From Brachypodium distachyon (taxonomy: Eukaryota > Streptophyta > Magnoliopsida > Poales > Poaceae), in assembly GCF_000005505.3 (NCBI RefSeq), contig NC_016134.3:41416150-41480149 (forward strand): a stretch of 64,000 bases of DNA, written 5' to 3'. The first letter of the stretch is position 1; every line of letters begins with the position of its first letter. The notes below the pieces were generated by a model. That model did no database searches and had not been told where the DNA came from. It saw only the letters and a program-made list of their open reading frames with translations. The position numbers and the translations under genes are program-made. This document shows positions 48,701-60,600 of this stretch, in pieces.

Positions 48701-48768
48701 ACGCCTCGAGGCTCATCCCAAACACCTACGCCAAGGAGGAAGACCTGAAGAATCTCTGCACACCGTAG
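45736..48768 (+). CDS. TFIIB: General transcription factor TFIIB
   Basis: TFIIB bridges TBP on the promoter and RNA polymerase II and helps set the start site. Seven exons join in phase to 312 residues, the usual length in plants: 45736-46088, 47025-47049, 47530-47659, 47755-47885, 47962-48050, 48469-48545 and 48635-48768. The zinc ribbon is at residues 6-34 with CPDC and CTEC pairs. The B-finger/reader region follows ([28 protein letters not shown]). The two cyclin folds read [32 protein letters not shown] and [19 protein letters not shown], then [27 protein letters not shown] and [16 protein letters not shown]. Exon 2 is only 25 bases. No damage is seen. The large first exon is GC-rich, as is usual for grasses. 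The MITE at 46791 lies in intron 1. Confidence 0.97.
46791..46906. mobile_element. Stowaway MITE in TFIIB intron 1
   Basis: Ends TACTCCCTCTGATCCTAAAT and TTTAGGATCGGAGGGAGTA are inverted and complete. Its reverse complement matches the copy at 43859 almost base for base, including ACATGTATCTAGACGC, so the same family inserted twice, 3 kb apart, in opposite orientations. Confidence 0.85.
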
Positions 48769-50589
48769 GAACCAATTTACCATTTCTTTCTCCCTTTCCT
48801 TTTCTCGTCCATAACTTTGGAATTAGGTTTGTTTGGAGAGGAGTTTATGTTGTTGCGAGTGCTTCACCGGGCCATGTATATCTCCCGCCTAATTTTATGT
48901 GCATGAACCTGTCGGAACGAAGTTGCCTCGAAGCTAAGTTATAAGATCGGTTTACCTTTCTGATAAGCAGACACAAAGATTTCAAGCTGTGTACACGCAC
49001 CGACATAGAGCGTTTGCAATATCCAACTCTGGAGTAGTGGCTGCACGTACTGTGCAAAGGTAGAGGATAACGGTATACAAGAGACTAGGAGAAGTTTCAA
49101 GAAGAGCGCTCTTGCCAAGTTCTTCAAGGACGACTCAAAAAAATGTCACGGCGGTTACTCTCTGGCATAAAATTTTATCCAACAATCGGACTTTAAACTA
49201 AAGAGCAGTGCTGATTAGTACGATGTTTTCCGTAAGAAATTAGTACGATGCATCAGGTATATTGCTCATGGATTTCCTTTTACTGTGTTGTCGAGCTGTG
49301 TTTGGAATGAGGAAGAGGACCCCCGCGTCAATGGAGGAGGGCGACGAGCTGAGCAGGAGCGGGTCGAGGCGGAAGTCGAACGAGGCGAAGAGAGGGTGCG
49401 AGGGTGGAGCTAGCCGTCGGGGAGCGAGGCGGCGGCCGGGCCGGTGGAGCAACGGGAGGCGCGGCCGCGCGGGTAAGTCGGCAAAGCGCGTGTGTGCCCC
49501 GGGGGCTTTGCCGTGGACAAAGACGGAGGGAGGGCGCCATGGCGAGGGCGGCGAAGCTCTGGATGCTCATTTACTTGCTCCCAATGGACTTGTGTTATGG
49601 ACTTGTGCTGGGCGATCATATTATTTTCATAATTTGTTCTACAATTCGTAGAACTATATTCCCCGCCAAAAAATAGGAGAACTATTTTTTTTTAACATGT
49701 ACAATTATACAAGCTTTACAAAACATGAACATCATTCGATATCAAAATATGAACACCATTCAGCATAAAAATGGGCGTCAACCCAAAAACCAGAACGCTA
49801 TGCAGCGAGACCTAAAGGCTTCAGAACCTGAATCCATTGATCTCGAACGAAAGCACGTACGGAAGGACGTAGGATGTAGGCAGGGTGGCTAGCGAAACCG
49901 GAGACACGACGACCGATGATCCAACCAAATTAATAAGCAGAGCAGAGGACGAAGTGGAATAGAAAATGGAGGTGTCTTCTTCTCGCCTGATAAAACAACA
50001 TCGTCGTTCCGAACCGCCGTCTTTTAATGTTTTTGAAAGGTTCGACGTTGGAGACTAAATTTGGGCAAAAACTCCAACTGGCCTGCTGACCTTACCGGTG
50101 GAAGACACGTCCCTCTGCTCCGTCTGTGTTTTTCAAGGCCTCTTTGGGTACCTTCAGCTCATCCGGTGGTATGTTTGACATTATCAGGCACACAACGCCA
50201 GGTCTCGCCAAGGCGCCAGAAATATTGCGGCGGTCTATTTCAACCCCTTTTTGATGGTATTCGGTAATAAAAAACTGGCAATCGATCATTCATGATCCAA
50301 TACTACATCCGGAATCAAATCGAAGTTTAATCACTGAGTTCCTTTCTGACGACTTCGGTGATTTATGGAACACATGGTAGTCCGCACTATACTTTATGGA
50401 ACTAGAGCTAGATTTTACCATCATTATATGTTTGATTATATCTATGCAAGGTTTCGTTATTCCACCTCGTGCCTACACTCTGCATTTTTAACACTTGCAT
50501 ATTAGCTTTGCATTTTTACTTCCATTTTTTATTATTGCTTCGCCTATTTGAACTTCAATTATATTCAACCTCTATGCATAGACGGTTGT
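48769..50589. other. TFIIB 3' region and unrecognised repeat-like DNA
   Basis: The first 300 bases should be the TFIIB 3' untranslated region. A GC-rich patch at 49310-49560 has open frames on both strands but no recognisable domain. A patch at 50050-50290 has a minus-strand frame (PPDELKVPKEALKN) that feels like transposon protein but could not be placed. Confidence 0.4.
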
Positions 50590-52795
50590 GACCTATGACA
50601 TTAACACCTCGAGAGGATGCTTAGCTTTACTTACTTGCTCCTACAATCCAAATGCCACAATTATTCTCCGCACTTGTGGGTTATTAGTTGGTAATCATCA
50701 GTTGAATATCAAGCGCGCTTTAATTCCATGGACACATAAGCTTTCAGGCCGACAAGGAGAATCTACTAGGGCAACATGTTATCGCCTTACGTCTTCCTTA
50801 TATGCATTGAAGCGCTCACGGGACAACTAGCGCATGGGGAGGAAAGACGCAGTTGGCGGGCATTAAAGTATGCCTCGAGAGTAAGTAACTTACTCTTTGC
50901 TGACGATTCTCTAATTAATGTAGACTATCCACATGATGCAACCTATTTAAAGGGGATTTTAAATGAGTATTGTGCAGCCTTGGTTAGCGCGACAAATATA
51001 GTATCTTTCCCAACCCCAATACCCGCATGGAAGAAGAGGAGAAAATACATGGCATATTAAACATCAAGATTGAAGCGCTACAAAAAAAATCTTGGACTCC
51101 GAGCTATAGTTGGGGTTGAGTGTAGCGATAGCTTTCGGTACCTGGTTGGCCAGGTATGCCAACGAGTCAATGAATGGAAAGAACTAACCCTCTCAACAGG
51201 AGAGGGGGCAAAGAGGTGCTCTTACCCAAACTATATTCAATCCTAAACAAAAACTCGCAAAGGAATAACTGATGCCATACCTCAATATTGGTGGGGTGAC
51301 GAAGACAATCATAAAAGGAAGCACCGTTTTGCCTAGTGTAAGATGTGTGTGCCGAAGAAGCAAGGTGGGGTGGGTGGGATTTAGTGATATTCATTGTTTT
51401 AACCTTGCACTTGTTGCAAGGCAAGCTTGGTGGATTATTGACGAGTCAGAATTGCTGCGTGCGACTATTTTGGAAGCAAAATACTTCCAAAATTGTGATG
51501 CGGTTAATGCAACGTGAAGAAAGGCACCTCCTTCACTTGTTAAAGCACATGGTAGTTCTGCAACCAGTGAAGAAGGGACACATTTGGAGAGTTGAAGATT
51601 GGGGGAAAAAATCAACATCTATGATGATTGTTGACTGCTAAATTATTATTCTCGGCGTGTGATATCTTGTCGTGGGACACCGGGTCATGTTTAACGTTGT
51701 TGGTCTTATTGACCCGTCAACAAATATATGGGATGAAGAGCTGGTCCGACAACATTTTTGAGGTTGACACGCTGGGCGTATCTTGGGAATCCCCCTTCTG
51801 CTACATGAATTGTTTGATTTTCTTGCATGGAACTTGACCAAGTTAGGAATCTTCTAGGTCCAGTCAGCCTATCACGCTGAATGGGAGCACCGGTATGGGC
51901 GCAAGCTCAAACGGCAGGACGGTTAGGGATTTTGCATCCGATTTGGGAATGTGTTTGGAAGCTTTGAGCTCCGGAAAAGATCCCGTTCCTCGTTGATGAA
52001 TCTTGGCGAACCGACATGTGAAATTGAATACACAATGCCCCTTGCGCGGTTGTGCCAATAAGGTATGAAGGATATCAAGCATCTACTGTTCATGTCCATG
52101 TGCGCGGGAAGTCTAGTGTGAATTGGAGTTCGGCCAGATGATCAAACATGCATATGATATTGACCGCAGAGGGCCGGCTATCCTAGAGTTTCTCATGTCG
52201 TCGCTGAATGTCGTCGTCCTAGATGATCTGCCTGATCACAAGTGCATCAATATTTCGCTACCACGGCCTAATACTTTTGGTGGGAGAGACGCTAGTAGGC
52301 TGTTAATGAGGGAACCCGTGCCTCCCCCAAGAAGGTTGGTCATGCTGAGCAAGGTACTGATTGCTAATAATTGCACTGTCCGAGAGCCAAACCAAAGTGA
52401 AAGGGTTGGATGAAACCACGCAGAGTCCTTCCAAAACTAAATATAGATGCAGCCTTTGATGAAGACGAGCTCAGAAGTACAATTGATACAGTGTTGCGGG
52501 ATTTTAAGAGCGATTTTGTTGCGACGACATGTCAGAAGCTTGAAGCACGTCTTGATGCACATGTTGATGAAGTTTTAAAATGTGGGTTGGCCTTCTCCTC
52601 ACTTAGACGATAGATTGCAACCGTGTGATCGTCAACTCTCATAATCAAGAGGTGGTCCACGTCACGAATCATGGAGGGAAATTGGTCACAATTGGAGCGG
52701 CAATTTATGAAGGCTGTAATTGCATGGTTGCTGATTTTCTTGATATCACTCGAGAGTTTGCTCAAATGGTCTTCCTTCAACGACATAGCTAGAAA
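50590..52795 (+). mobile_element. Decayed LINE (reverse transcriptase to RNase H)
   Basis: Pieces of a non-LTR retrotransposon lie in order on the plus strand in shifting frames. Reverse transcriptase comes first (YVFLICIEALTGQL near 50780, then LLFADDSL near 50895 with the FADD active site). The connecting region follows (VGWVGFSDIHCFNLALVARQAWW near 51370). RNase H-like sequence comes last (KLNIDAAFDEDEL near 52440 and RVIVNSHNQEVVHV near 52630). Frameshifts near 50760, 51060-51270 and 52580 and several stops show it is dead. The 5' ORF and most of the polymerase are missing or unrecognisable. Confidence 0.75.
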
Positions 52796-54480
52796 ATCCA
52801 CGTGATGGCATTGTATCTCCTTTTGGAAAGATGTGTACTTGTAGTCGTGATTGAAAATCAATAAAATGACCCTGGTGTAAAAAAAATCAATATTTTTGTT
52901 GGAGTGGAAAAGTAGAGGGTAGTTCAAGTGGAGTCGGGAAAAAACTGACACCCGTCCCACCTCGCCTCAACCCTAGCTGGCGGCCCGCTGCCACCGGCAC
53001 CGTCGAGGCTGAACCTCGTCGGCGGATCCCTCCTCAAGCCAACCTTACCCTCTCCCGCAACCCCAAGGAGCCGCCGCCCCCCTGCACTAGCCAAGAGGCC
53101 GCCGCTCGTACTCCAGCAGAGGTCGCCGCGCCGCCACTCTCTCTACTTGAGGAGTGATCGCCCCGGCCGCCACCCTTCTACCCCAGCAGAATTCGACGTC
53201 ACCGCCACCCCCTGCAGCAATACTCGCCGTCGCCACCGCGCCCTCTGCCGCCCTACCGTGCGTGATTCCCTACCGCGCCGCTGCTGCCACCCATCTCCGG
53301 CGCCGCCGCCGCCGCTGCCACGCCCCGTTGCTCTCGCGCGCCACGCATCTCCGCCGCCATCGCCGCACCGCCCCTCTCGCGAGAGCCTCCGTCGCTGCCG
53401 AAACATCCACTGCCGAAGCCGATCTGTCATCACCGACTCGCTCACTTTCATGGTAATAGCTGCTCCCTGTTCTTTCTTTTTGTCGATTGGATTGCATGGA
53501 CGATCACCTGTGTGTCCCCAGTCGGACATTCATTCCGGCTGCTCTATGATTTTTGTTTTGTTTCTGTGGATGTGGATTGAATTGCATGATTTTTTGTTAT
53601 TCAGAGATGAGAATTGATCAATCGGTAATGCTGTGTTATGGTTGCACTTAGATTAGAGACAAATAGAAGGAAATATTTGAAAATAGAAGGAAATATTTGA
53701 TGAGAAGATCATTGCATCAGGTTGGATTCATATGTATGTTGAAATTGTTGATGACGCCGCATCTAGGAGCAACTTGAAATTATTGATGGCCTGATATGAT
53801 TTATGTTTTGCCTCTGTGTGGATGTGGATTGGATTGCATGATTGTTTGTCTTTTGGAGATGAAAATTGATCAATCGGTAATGCTGTGTTATGGTTGCAAT
53901 TAGATAAGAGACACATGAAGCAAATGAATTCTTGTTGCTGAGGTATTTTATCCGCTTCTCCAAACTCTAATATCCAAAGTCATTAATTGGACCTCCTCAA
54001 CTCCGGTTCCAATTGAGATGCTGGAAGGAATGGAGCCATTTTGAGTAACGCTTATTTCAAAGAGTGAAAATGATATCTGCGATACATATGATGATTTTTT
54101 TTTTGTTGCTCTATTTTTTTCCTACCACTGAGGGAGAGCTATCCAATCCAAACACAGGTTTCATTTATAGTTTGGAGGAGAAAAAGGGTGCTCCCAAATG
54201 GATGTCCTTCTTTTGCATTGAAAACACCTGACCTGCAGCTCTTTTTTTTTTGTTAACATATAAGCTTTCATTGAAATAGCATAGCTTTGAAGTGTCTTTT
54301 TTCCAAAGCCGCTTTCTTTTTGCGTCTAAAGTTACTGTTCATGGTGGGAAGAATTGGAAAGAAGTTTGATGTTGCTGCATGCAGGGATTTTCAGTTTCTG
54401 ACATGCTTTCTCTTGTAGCTTTTAGTTTCATAGTGCACCGGATTGTAGTGATTAGGCCTTTATTTTATTTTTCCTAAACA
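52796..54480. repeat. GC-rich leader-like block and diverged direct repeats
   Basis: 52960-53460 is GC-rich with Pro/Arg-rich frames of no known domain; it ends in an ATG-GTAATA possible donor. Two direct copies of about 110 bases follow at about 53550-53660 and 53800-53915, sharing GGATGTGGATTG, TTGATCAATCGGTAATGCTG and TGTTATGGTTGCA. A 20-base unit (AAATAGAAGGAAATATTTGA) is repeated twice at 53661-53700. The function is unknown. Confidence 0.55.
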
Positions 54481-54543
54481 GTGAGAAGGATGACTACGAA
54501 GTTGTTCGGAAAGTTGGGAGAGACAAATACAGTGAAGTCTAGG
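54481..54543 (+). pseudogene. Casein kinase 2 alpha exon fragment
   Basis: After an AG the frame reads SEKDDYEVVRKVGRDKYSEV and then a TAG, followed by GIN. This is the start of the CK2 alpha kinase domain, whose glycine loop is normally GRGKYSEVFEGIN. The central Gly is Asp, the Phe-Glu pair is replaced by the stop, and no later kinase exon was seen. It is therefore an isolated broken exon, perhaps left by a duplication or carried by a transposon. Confidence 0.75.
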
Positions 54544-54937
54544 GCATCAATGGTAACCATAGTGAGAAATGTTATTAAGAGCTTCAGTAGCGATTTGAGA
54601 GAGAAAAAATGCTTGGCCTTGAGATTTTTGGTCCTGTTATTAAATAGATAATTGTTTTACTTTGACCATCTTATTCCAAGCAAATTCAGCCTGTACTCTT
54701 TCCAGGGAGGAAAAAGAGGGCACAGCAAAACAAACTGTATAGTATTTTTGTTTCTTACTATTAATAAAATCTAAACTGTTGATGAGGACGGGAGCATGGA
54801 TCGGAGTATGAGCAGGCAAGTTGCGTCCACTTGCGCTAGCTCACCTATGGTCCATCTTAGCAACAGAACTATGTAAATATGGTGAGATACGTGGATATAT
54901 GTAAATATTAGCCTACAAAATTATACCATAACCGTGA

Positions 54938-55165
54938 AGGTTTGGTTCCTTGTGGTGGAACCAGCCCACCCGGTTCAAGTCCTAGCTTGGCATGGGTGTT
55001 GCATTTACCTGGATTTATTCCAGGGTTTAACCGGCATTGTTCTTTCAGTAGCTCAGTCTCTCGAAGGTGCTCATAGGGATAGGGTGTGCGTGCGTGCGTG
55101 CGTTCATAGGGGTGAGTGTATGCTTCTACGTTTGTATTGTGTTCCTAAAAAGAAAATTATACCAT
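54938..55165 (+). mobile_element. tRNA-derived SINE-like element
   Basis: A polymerase III B-box (GGTTCAAGTCC at about 54973) follows a possible A-box around TGGTGGAACCAGCCC. The body ends with GCTCATAGGGATAGGGTGTG, (TGCG)n and TCATAGGGGTGAGTGTATGC, a tail I associate with common cereal SINEs. No cloverleaf can be folded, so it is not a tRNA gene. Confidence 0.5.
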
Positions 55166-55570
55166 AGGCATGCCACCGTCACCCGAGGGACCATGGAAGG
55201 GGGGGACGGAGAGCGGAGGGAGGTGGCGCAAGAGTTAGGTAACTTGAGGGCCGAGCATTGTGAAACTCCAAAGGAGAAGGAGGTTTCACACGAGATGTGA
55301 GGGTGGGGGCGAGGGAGGGGAGTTGTCAGTTTTTTTATACTTCATAGGGTATTGGACGGAGGATATTATGATATCGTGTGTTGCACGTGCATGCTTACTA
55401 GTCAGATCAATAGAAGAAAAAGGGTAGTTTGGACTTTGGACTTTGGACTTTAAACACCAATCTTCATCTGATTTGAATCTGGAGCTAGCTTGGTAGCCAA
55501 ACACATTTAGTTGGTGAATTGGAGTGGAGCCCTCCCAAACACAGTTTCACATGGTGCAACCGCCGCCAAG

Positions 55571-55806
55571 AGCATCTTCTCCCAATTTCTCTGCAACCTC
55601 TCACTCCCGATCCAGAGCCTACACCAACCTCAGCTGTCACCTCCGCCTGTGAGTCCACGCCCACCTGTCCCGCATTTCCGCCGCCGAGAGCATCTTCTCC
55701 CAATTTCTCTGCAACCTCACTCCCGATCCAGAGCCTACACCAACCTCAGCTGTCACCTCCGCTTGCGAGTCCACGCCCACCTGTCCTGCATTTCCGCGGG
55801 GATGAG
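55571..55806. repeat. 118-bp tandem duplication
   Basis: Two copies start with AGCATCTTCTCCCAATTTCT at 55571 and 55689 and run through GATCCAGAGCCTACACCAAC to TTTCCGC. They differ by a three-base indel and a few substitutions, so the duplication is recent. Both copies are open in more than one frame, but no known protein is encoded. Confidence 0.8.
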
Positions 55807-57650
55807 AGCATGGCTGGCCGACCTCTCCAGATCAAGCAACTGGTCTTAGCGGTGACGAGAAGCAAGCTGCAGAGGAGGGAGACGGGGAAGGGAAGAGGTG
55901 TTGGTGGGAGGGAATGCTCCGATGGGGAATCCCGATCTTGCTAGCAAGGATGGGAAGCCCAAAGGCAATTTGGGGCACGGTTGGAAATGGGGTTTGTGAT
56001 GTCGAACCTGTTGGAGCCTGATTTTTGGGCATATTCCTCAAATAAAGCTATGTTGAGCTGTTTCAGGCATCTCTTGGAGTTGCTCTTACTGGGTTGTAGC
56101 ATTAGTATATGTGTTTGGTTTATGAACTACATTGCACCGACACAGCGGCATGGACATGGCGACACACATATGGGGACACGGGATACGGCATTTTCCAAAA
56201 TACAGCCATACGGGGATACGGCAAATATATAAATAATCAAAAAAAGGTAATTAGTAAGAGAAGATACTGCCCCATTTGTTACGTGCCTACTGCCTGTGCC
56301 TCCAATACATGCATCAATGCTTCAATAACAATAATCCTACATGATTGTTCATTCTCAGTGCATTCACTCCCACCAACAGAGGATTGGCTGCTGGTCATGC
56401 CAGTGCCAGTGCCCCTTCCCACAGACGCCATGCTTCCTAAAACAGCAGCATTTGCCATCAGCACACGCACAGGGGCTTGCAACACAGTAGCACAGAAGAA
56501 AAAACAGAGGTGGAGGGATTCGGAGGGGTAGAGAAGAGGGAAGACCGGAAGAGCTCGTAGCTTACCTGCTGCCGGATCCCAGAGTTGGACTCTGGAGGCC
56601 GGAGGGTGGACAGCAACGGGTGGAGAAGATTTGAGGCAGCACGCAGCATCCAGCGGCGTTGGGACCTGAGGCATGGGGGACAGCGGCGCAGACACAACGT
56701 CTCAGGAGCACTTGAGAGGTAGGTCAGGTTAGGTTAGGGTCACAGCTGGTGGCGAATGATTCCCGATCCTGCAAGTTAGGTTTTTTTTGTTGCCATCCCT
56801 ATCCGCCAGATCACGTCGTGTCCCTGCATATCCAAGCTGTATCCCGAATTATTTTAATTTTTTAATAAAAAAACAAGGGATACTTGGGGACACCCGTGTT
56901 GCCGTGTTGGGGCGGCCATATTGGTGCTTTTTAGTTTATGAATAGCACACAGAAACAACCAGAAAATTTCACACACAAGTCTGCAGGGAAGGTAGATGAA
57001 TTTTGTTAGGAGCTGAGCTGAATGTGAATGGTAGTCTATATGAATTTCCTGTGTGGGGGCATCTAGTCAGTTGCGCACTGTTCCTTGTCATTGGTGAATC
57101 ATTGACTCAGTTGACTTGCGAAATTTTGTAAGATGTGATCGTTTGTGATATAATGTTTGATGCAAAGAAAAATAAGGTTCATGCTTTTGCTTCTCCACAA
57201 TTTCTACGACATATCTGTATTAACGCAATATAAGCCTGTGCCCAGGCTTGTCAAATTTGTTTGGGTAGTTATAACATCCACATTTTCTAGATATGATATA
57301 TAAACTGAGTGGTTCAAGATTTGTTGCACCGAGTTAAAGATGTTATTGAGCTGGGCAGCCTGGCCTTCAGCGCTTCACTAGAACAAACACTTTTTATAAT
57401 GCTGCATATATTTCGTCTATGTATCACCTCATTAGAATAATTCCAAATATCAATGTTTACTTCAGGTAATTCTCCTGAACTGCCAAACGAGTTCACTTGT
57501 AAGCCCTGATGTTACTTGGCCACTGTCTCGATGAAGTGTTGGAAGTTTTTCTCTAATTATCGGCAAAACTGAATAGCGTGGATATTCACTGTAAATTGTT
57601 ATGCATCTAGTCTCAACATAAAAAAAATCTACTTTGTTTATCGGGTGCAG
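55807..57650. other. Upstream region of the NDX gene
   Basis: No coding exon could be tied to NDX here, although its promoter and leader exon should lie in or near it. Sequences around 56130-56230 and 56870-56930 share GGGGACAC, GGATAC and TACGG-type motifs in inverted arrangement and may be ends of an element. Confidence 0.4.
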
Positions 57651-60600
57651 ATGATAGACATGGTTTCTGCTATTGAAGAGCTTAGTGGGCTACCTTCTAG
57701 GGAACTTAGTGAGATGCTGAAGGAGTCAGAGAGCTTTGTTTTGCAGTACAAGGCAGAAGATGGAGGTCCAAAGCAGGTACTTAGTCACAGCGTTACATAT
57801 ATTTCATTCTCTTTTTCCCTAACACAGGTTCTATGTAGGTGGACATGGAAAAACTTGTATCGTCGCTTCCTCTTCATCTTCTTGCTGTATGTTTGGAGCT
57901 TGGAAGAGATTCAGATTTAACATATGTACTTCGTGGCATCCGCTTTTTGCATAGTTTATCTGAGCTAGCAACTCGTTACACTAGGCTGGAGCAGGTAACT
58001 TCTGTAATTTCACACAAACTTGTCCATTTCATCTCATATGACATCTTATCCTGTTTGTTTGAATCACGATATTCTTTGAGCTCTCTTTTTCTTTCTTGTC
58101 AAATTTAGCTAATGTATCACATCATAAAGTAAAATAACTACGTCTTATTTGTGTTCTCTGATGCATGCACTAATTTGAGTTATTTATGCAGCTCGTTTTG
58201 CGATGCTTGCACTATTGTCTTTGTGTCTTTTGTCCAATAAAGCTCAACTTGCTCATGGATTTCTGTTTTACTGTGTTGTTAAATATGCTAATTGAGTATA
58301 TGATGAGCATTGAGCCCAAGGCTTGTTTACTTTCTTACAGCTTCTTCTGGATGATGTGAAATTATCTGAACAAGTCATGGACCTAATATTATTTGTGCTA
58401 ACTATTCTGGCCCACCAGAAGAAGGTTTGGCAACCACCAGATTACTTATTGAAAGTGGCATTCTTATATTATTATAATTTTGTACTAATTTCTAGTAACA
58501 TCTATTATTTTAAATTAGGAAAATCATCTTGGTGCTTCTCCCTTTATACATTCATCACTTGTAGCAGCAAGTCTTCATCTGTTGACAAGTTACTTTTCAT
58601 CTCAGTGCCATGAACTTGTTCATATTCTTCTTGCACATTCAAAGGTAACACATCTGGTAATTTAGTGAATATTTAATCCCATGACTCGATTCCGAAGAAG
58701 CTGTGAACTAAAAGAATAGAAGTAACCTCAAGATTTTTTCAGATTTTATTGTGGATCTAGCCCCTCTTTTGTATTGCTTTTGGTTTCTGAACTTCCAGCT
58801 TTTATCAGTTTTCATCCCCAGTCCTCACTACCAGCTTTTCTTTAATAATTTCATTGCCGTTTTGTAACATATTGAGAAATACTCCTTCCGATCCATAAAA
58901 AGTGTCGCCCATTTGAAATGGGCAAACACTTTTTATGGATCGGAGGGAGTAGGCTTTATCCTTAAGGTTCCAATCAAAATTCATTTCTGTTAACTCTGTT
59001 GTTAACTTGTTTTGCTGTTCAATCAGATCAGTAACAAGTGTAGCTGCCAGATTATTCTGAGTGAAAATTCGCGGTATCTTTAAAATGTGTTAAAATCTTT
59101 GGTTGAGCTATTATCTTAAAGCTTGTATCAGTGGCATGATGTTATGATATCATGTTAGCATATTACTTTCTTCAGTTATTCTACTGCTTCATGTAAATCC
59201 TAGTGGGTGATAAAGACATAAAGTTTTGTTGACTATTGTCCACTGTATGTTTCTATGTGTTGAGATAGTAATTATTTGAATCATGTTTCGTGTTTATGTA
59301 TGTCACTTGGACACTTGTGCGTCTCCTAGGTCCTTTTTTGTGTACTCCCTTGCTCAGTATCACATCCTTTAAAATCAATCTTATGTCAGTAATACATGGA
59401 TGTGCTACTTGTTAGTCACTTTGTATTCAATATCCATCTCTGTTAATATTCAATGTTTCATGGTCAGGTTGATATATTTATGGATGTGGCATTTGAGAGT
59501 CTGCATGAAGATATGAAGTTATTGAGTCTCAGGCTATCAACATTGGGCACCGATGCCTTTCCTGTTGGTCCTTTTGACTCACAACTTACCCACTTCATCT
59601 GCCAACAGTGCGAAGCATCATTACAATTTCTTTTGTTGCTGTGCCAGCAGAAGTTGTTTCGAGATCGTATTTTTAAAAACAAGGTCTTATATATCTTTAG
59701 ATATCTTATTTCTTTGTATGCTAGTTCTACTGTTGAAGGAAAAACTGCTGAATGAGACCTCCTTGTTTTCCTGCTTTATGATTTATCAAGATATCCTTAT
59801 TTGTGTAATAATAGAATGGTATCACACAAACTCATTACCTGTTCTCCAGTCTCAGTTCAATGCTTGCATCTTAGTACCCCTTGAATAAAATTTCCACAAG
59901 GTAGAGTAGGGTTTAGATGAACCTAGTGGGAGGAACGATACTTCATTTTGGTGATGCATACATCTCTTGTGTTTTGTGTTTTTATATTAAAAAATATGTT
60001 TATATGGTCAATTTGCAGTTAGTTGCTGTCTATCCTTACATGGTATGCCCCGAGGATAAAACTTAAGAAATTACAAACTCAATGCAGGAGCTCTGTAGAA
60101 AAGGAGGTATACTGTCACTCTCTCTGACTATATTGAAGTTAGGTGTTCCAGAATGTCTGCAGGGATCAACTCATATTGTTTCTTCCATTTCCAGACTGAA
60201 GGCAAAAGTCCTTTCTATTGTAAGTTGCTCACTAGTCTCGACGCATGATTTTACTTTGTTTAAATCAAGTACTTCCTCCGTCCCAAAATAAGTGTCGCAT
60301 TTTTTTCTCTCAAAATGATCAAATCTACACAATGAAAGGTGTACGTATCTAGAGTCTAGACAATTTCGCACGGAGGTAGTAGTATACCGTTACTATTTAC
60401 TGCATACACAACATTGAATTACTAATGAAATGCTTGTTATATACATTCTCTAGGTGCTACAACTTTGCGAAGCTGAAAGTATTTCTTACCTTGATGAAGT
60501 TGCCACTTTACCGAAGAGCATGCAACTAGGGCAAACCTTGGCACTCGAGGTTAGTTCTCCTAGGGCTGACTACAGATGCTGAATAAGATTGCTCTTTTTC

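Noticed and set aside
54960..54990. tRNA gene
   Set aside because: Only the B-box matches; no cloverleaf stems can be drawn, so a SINE is the better reading.
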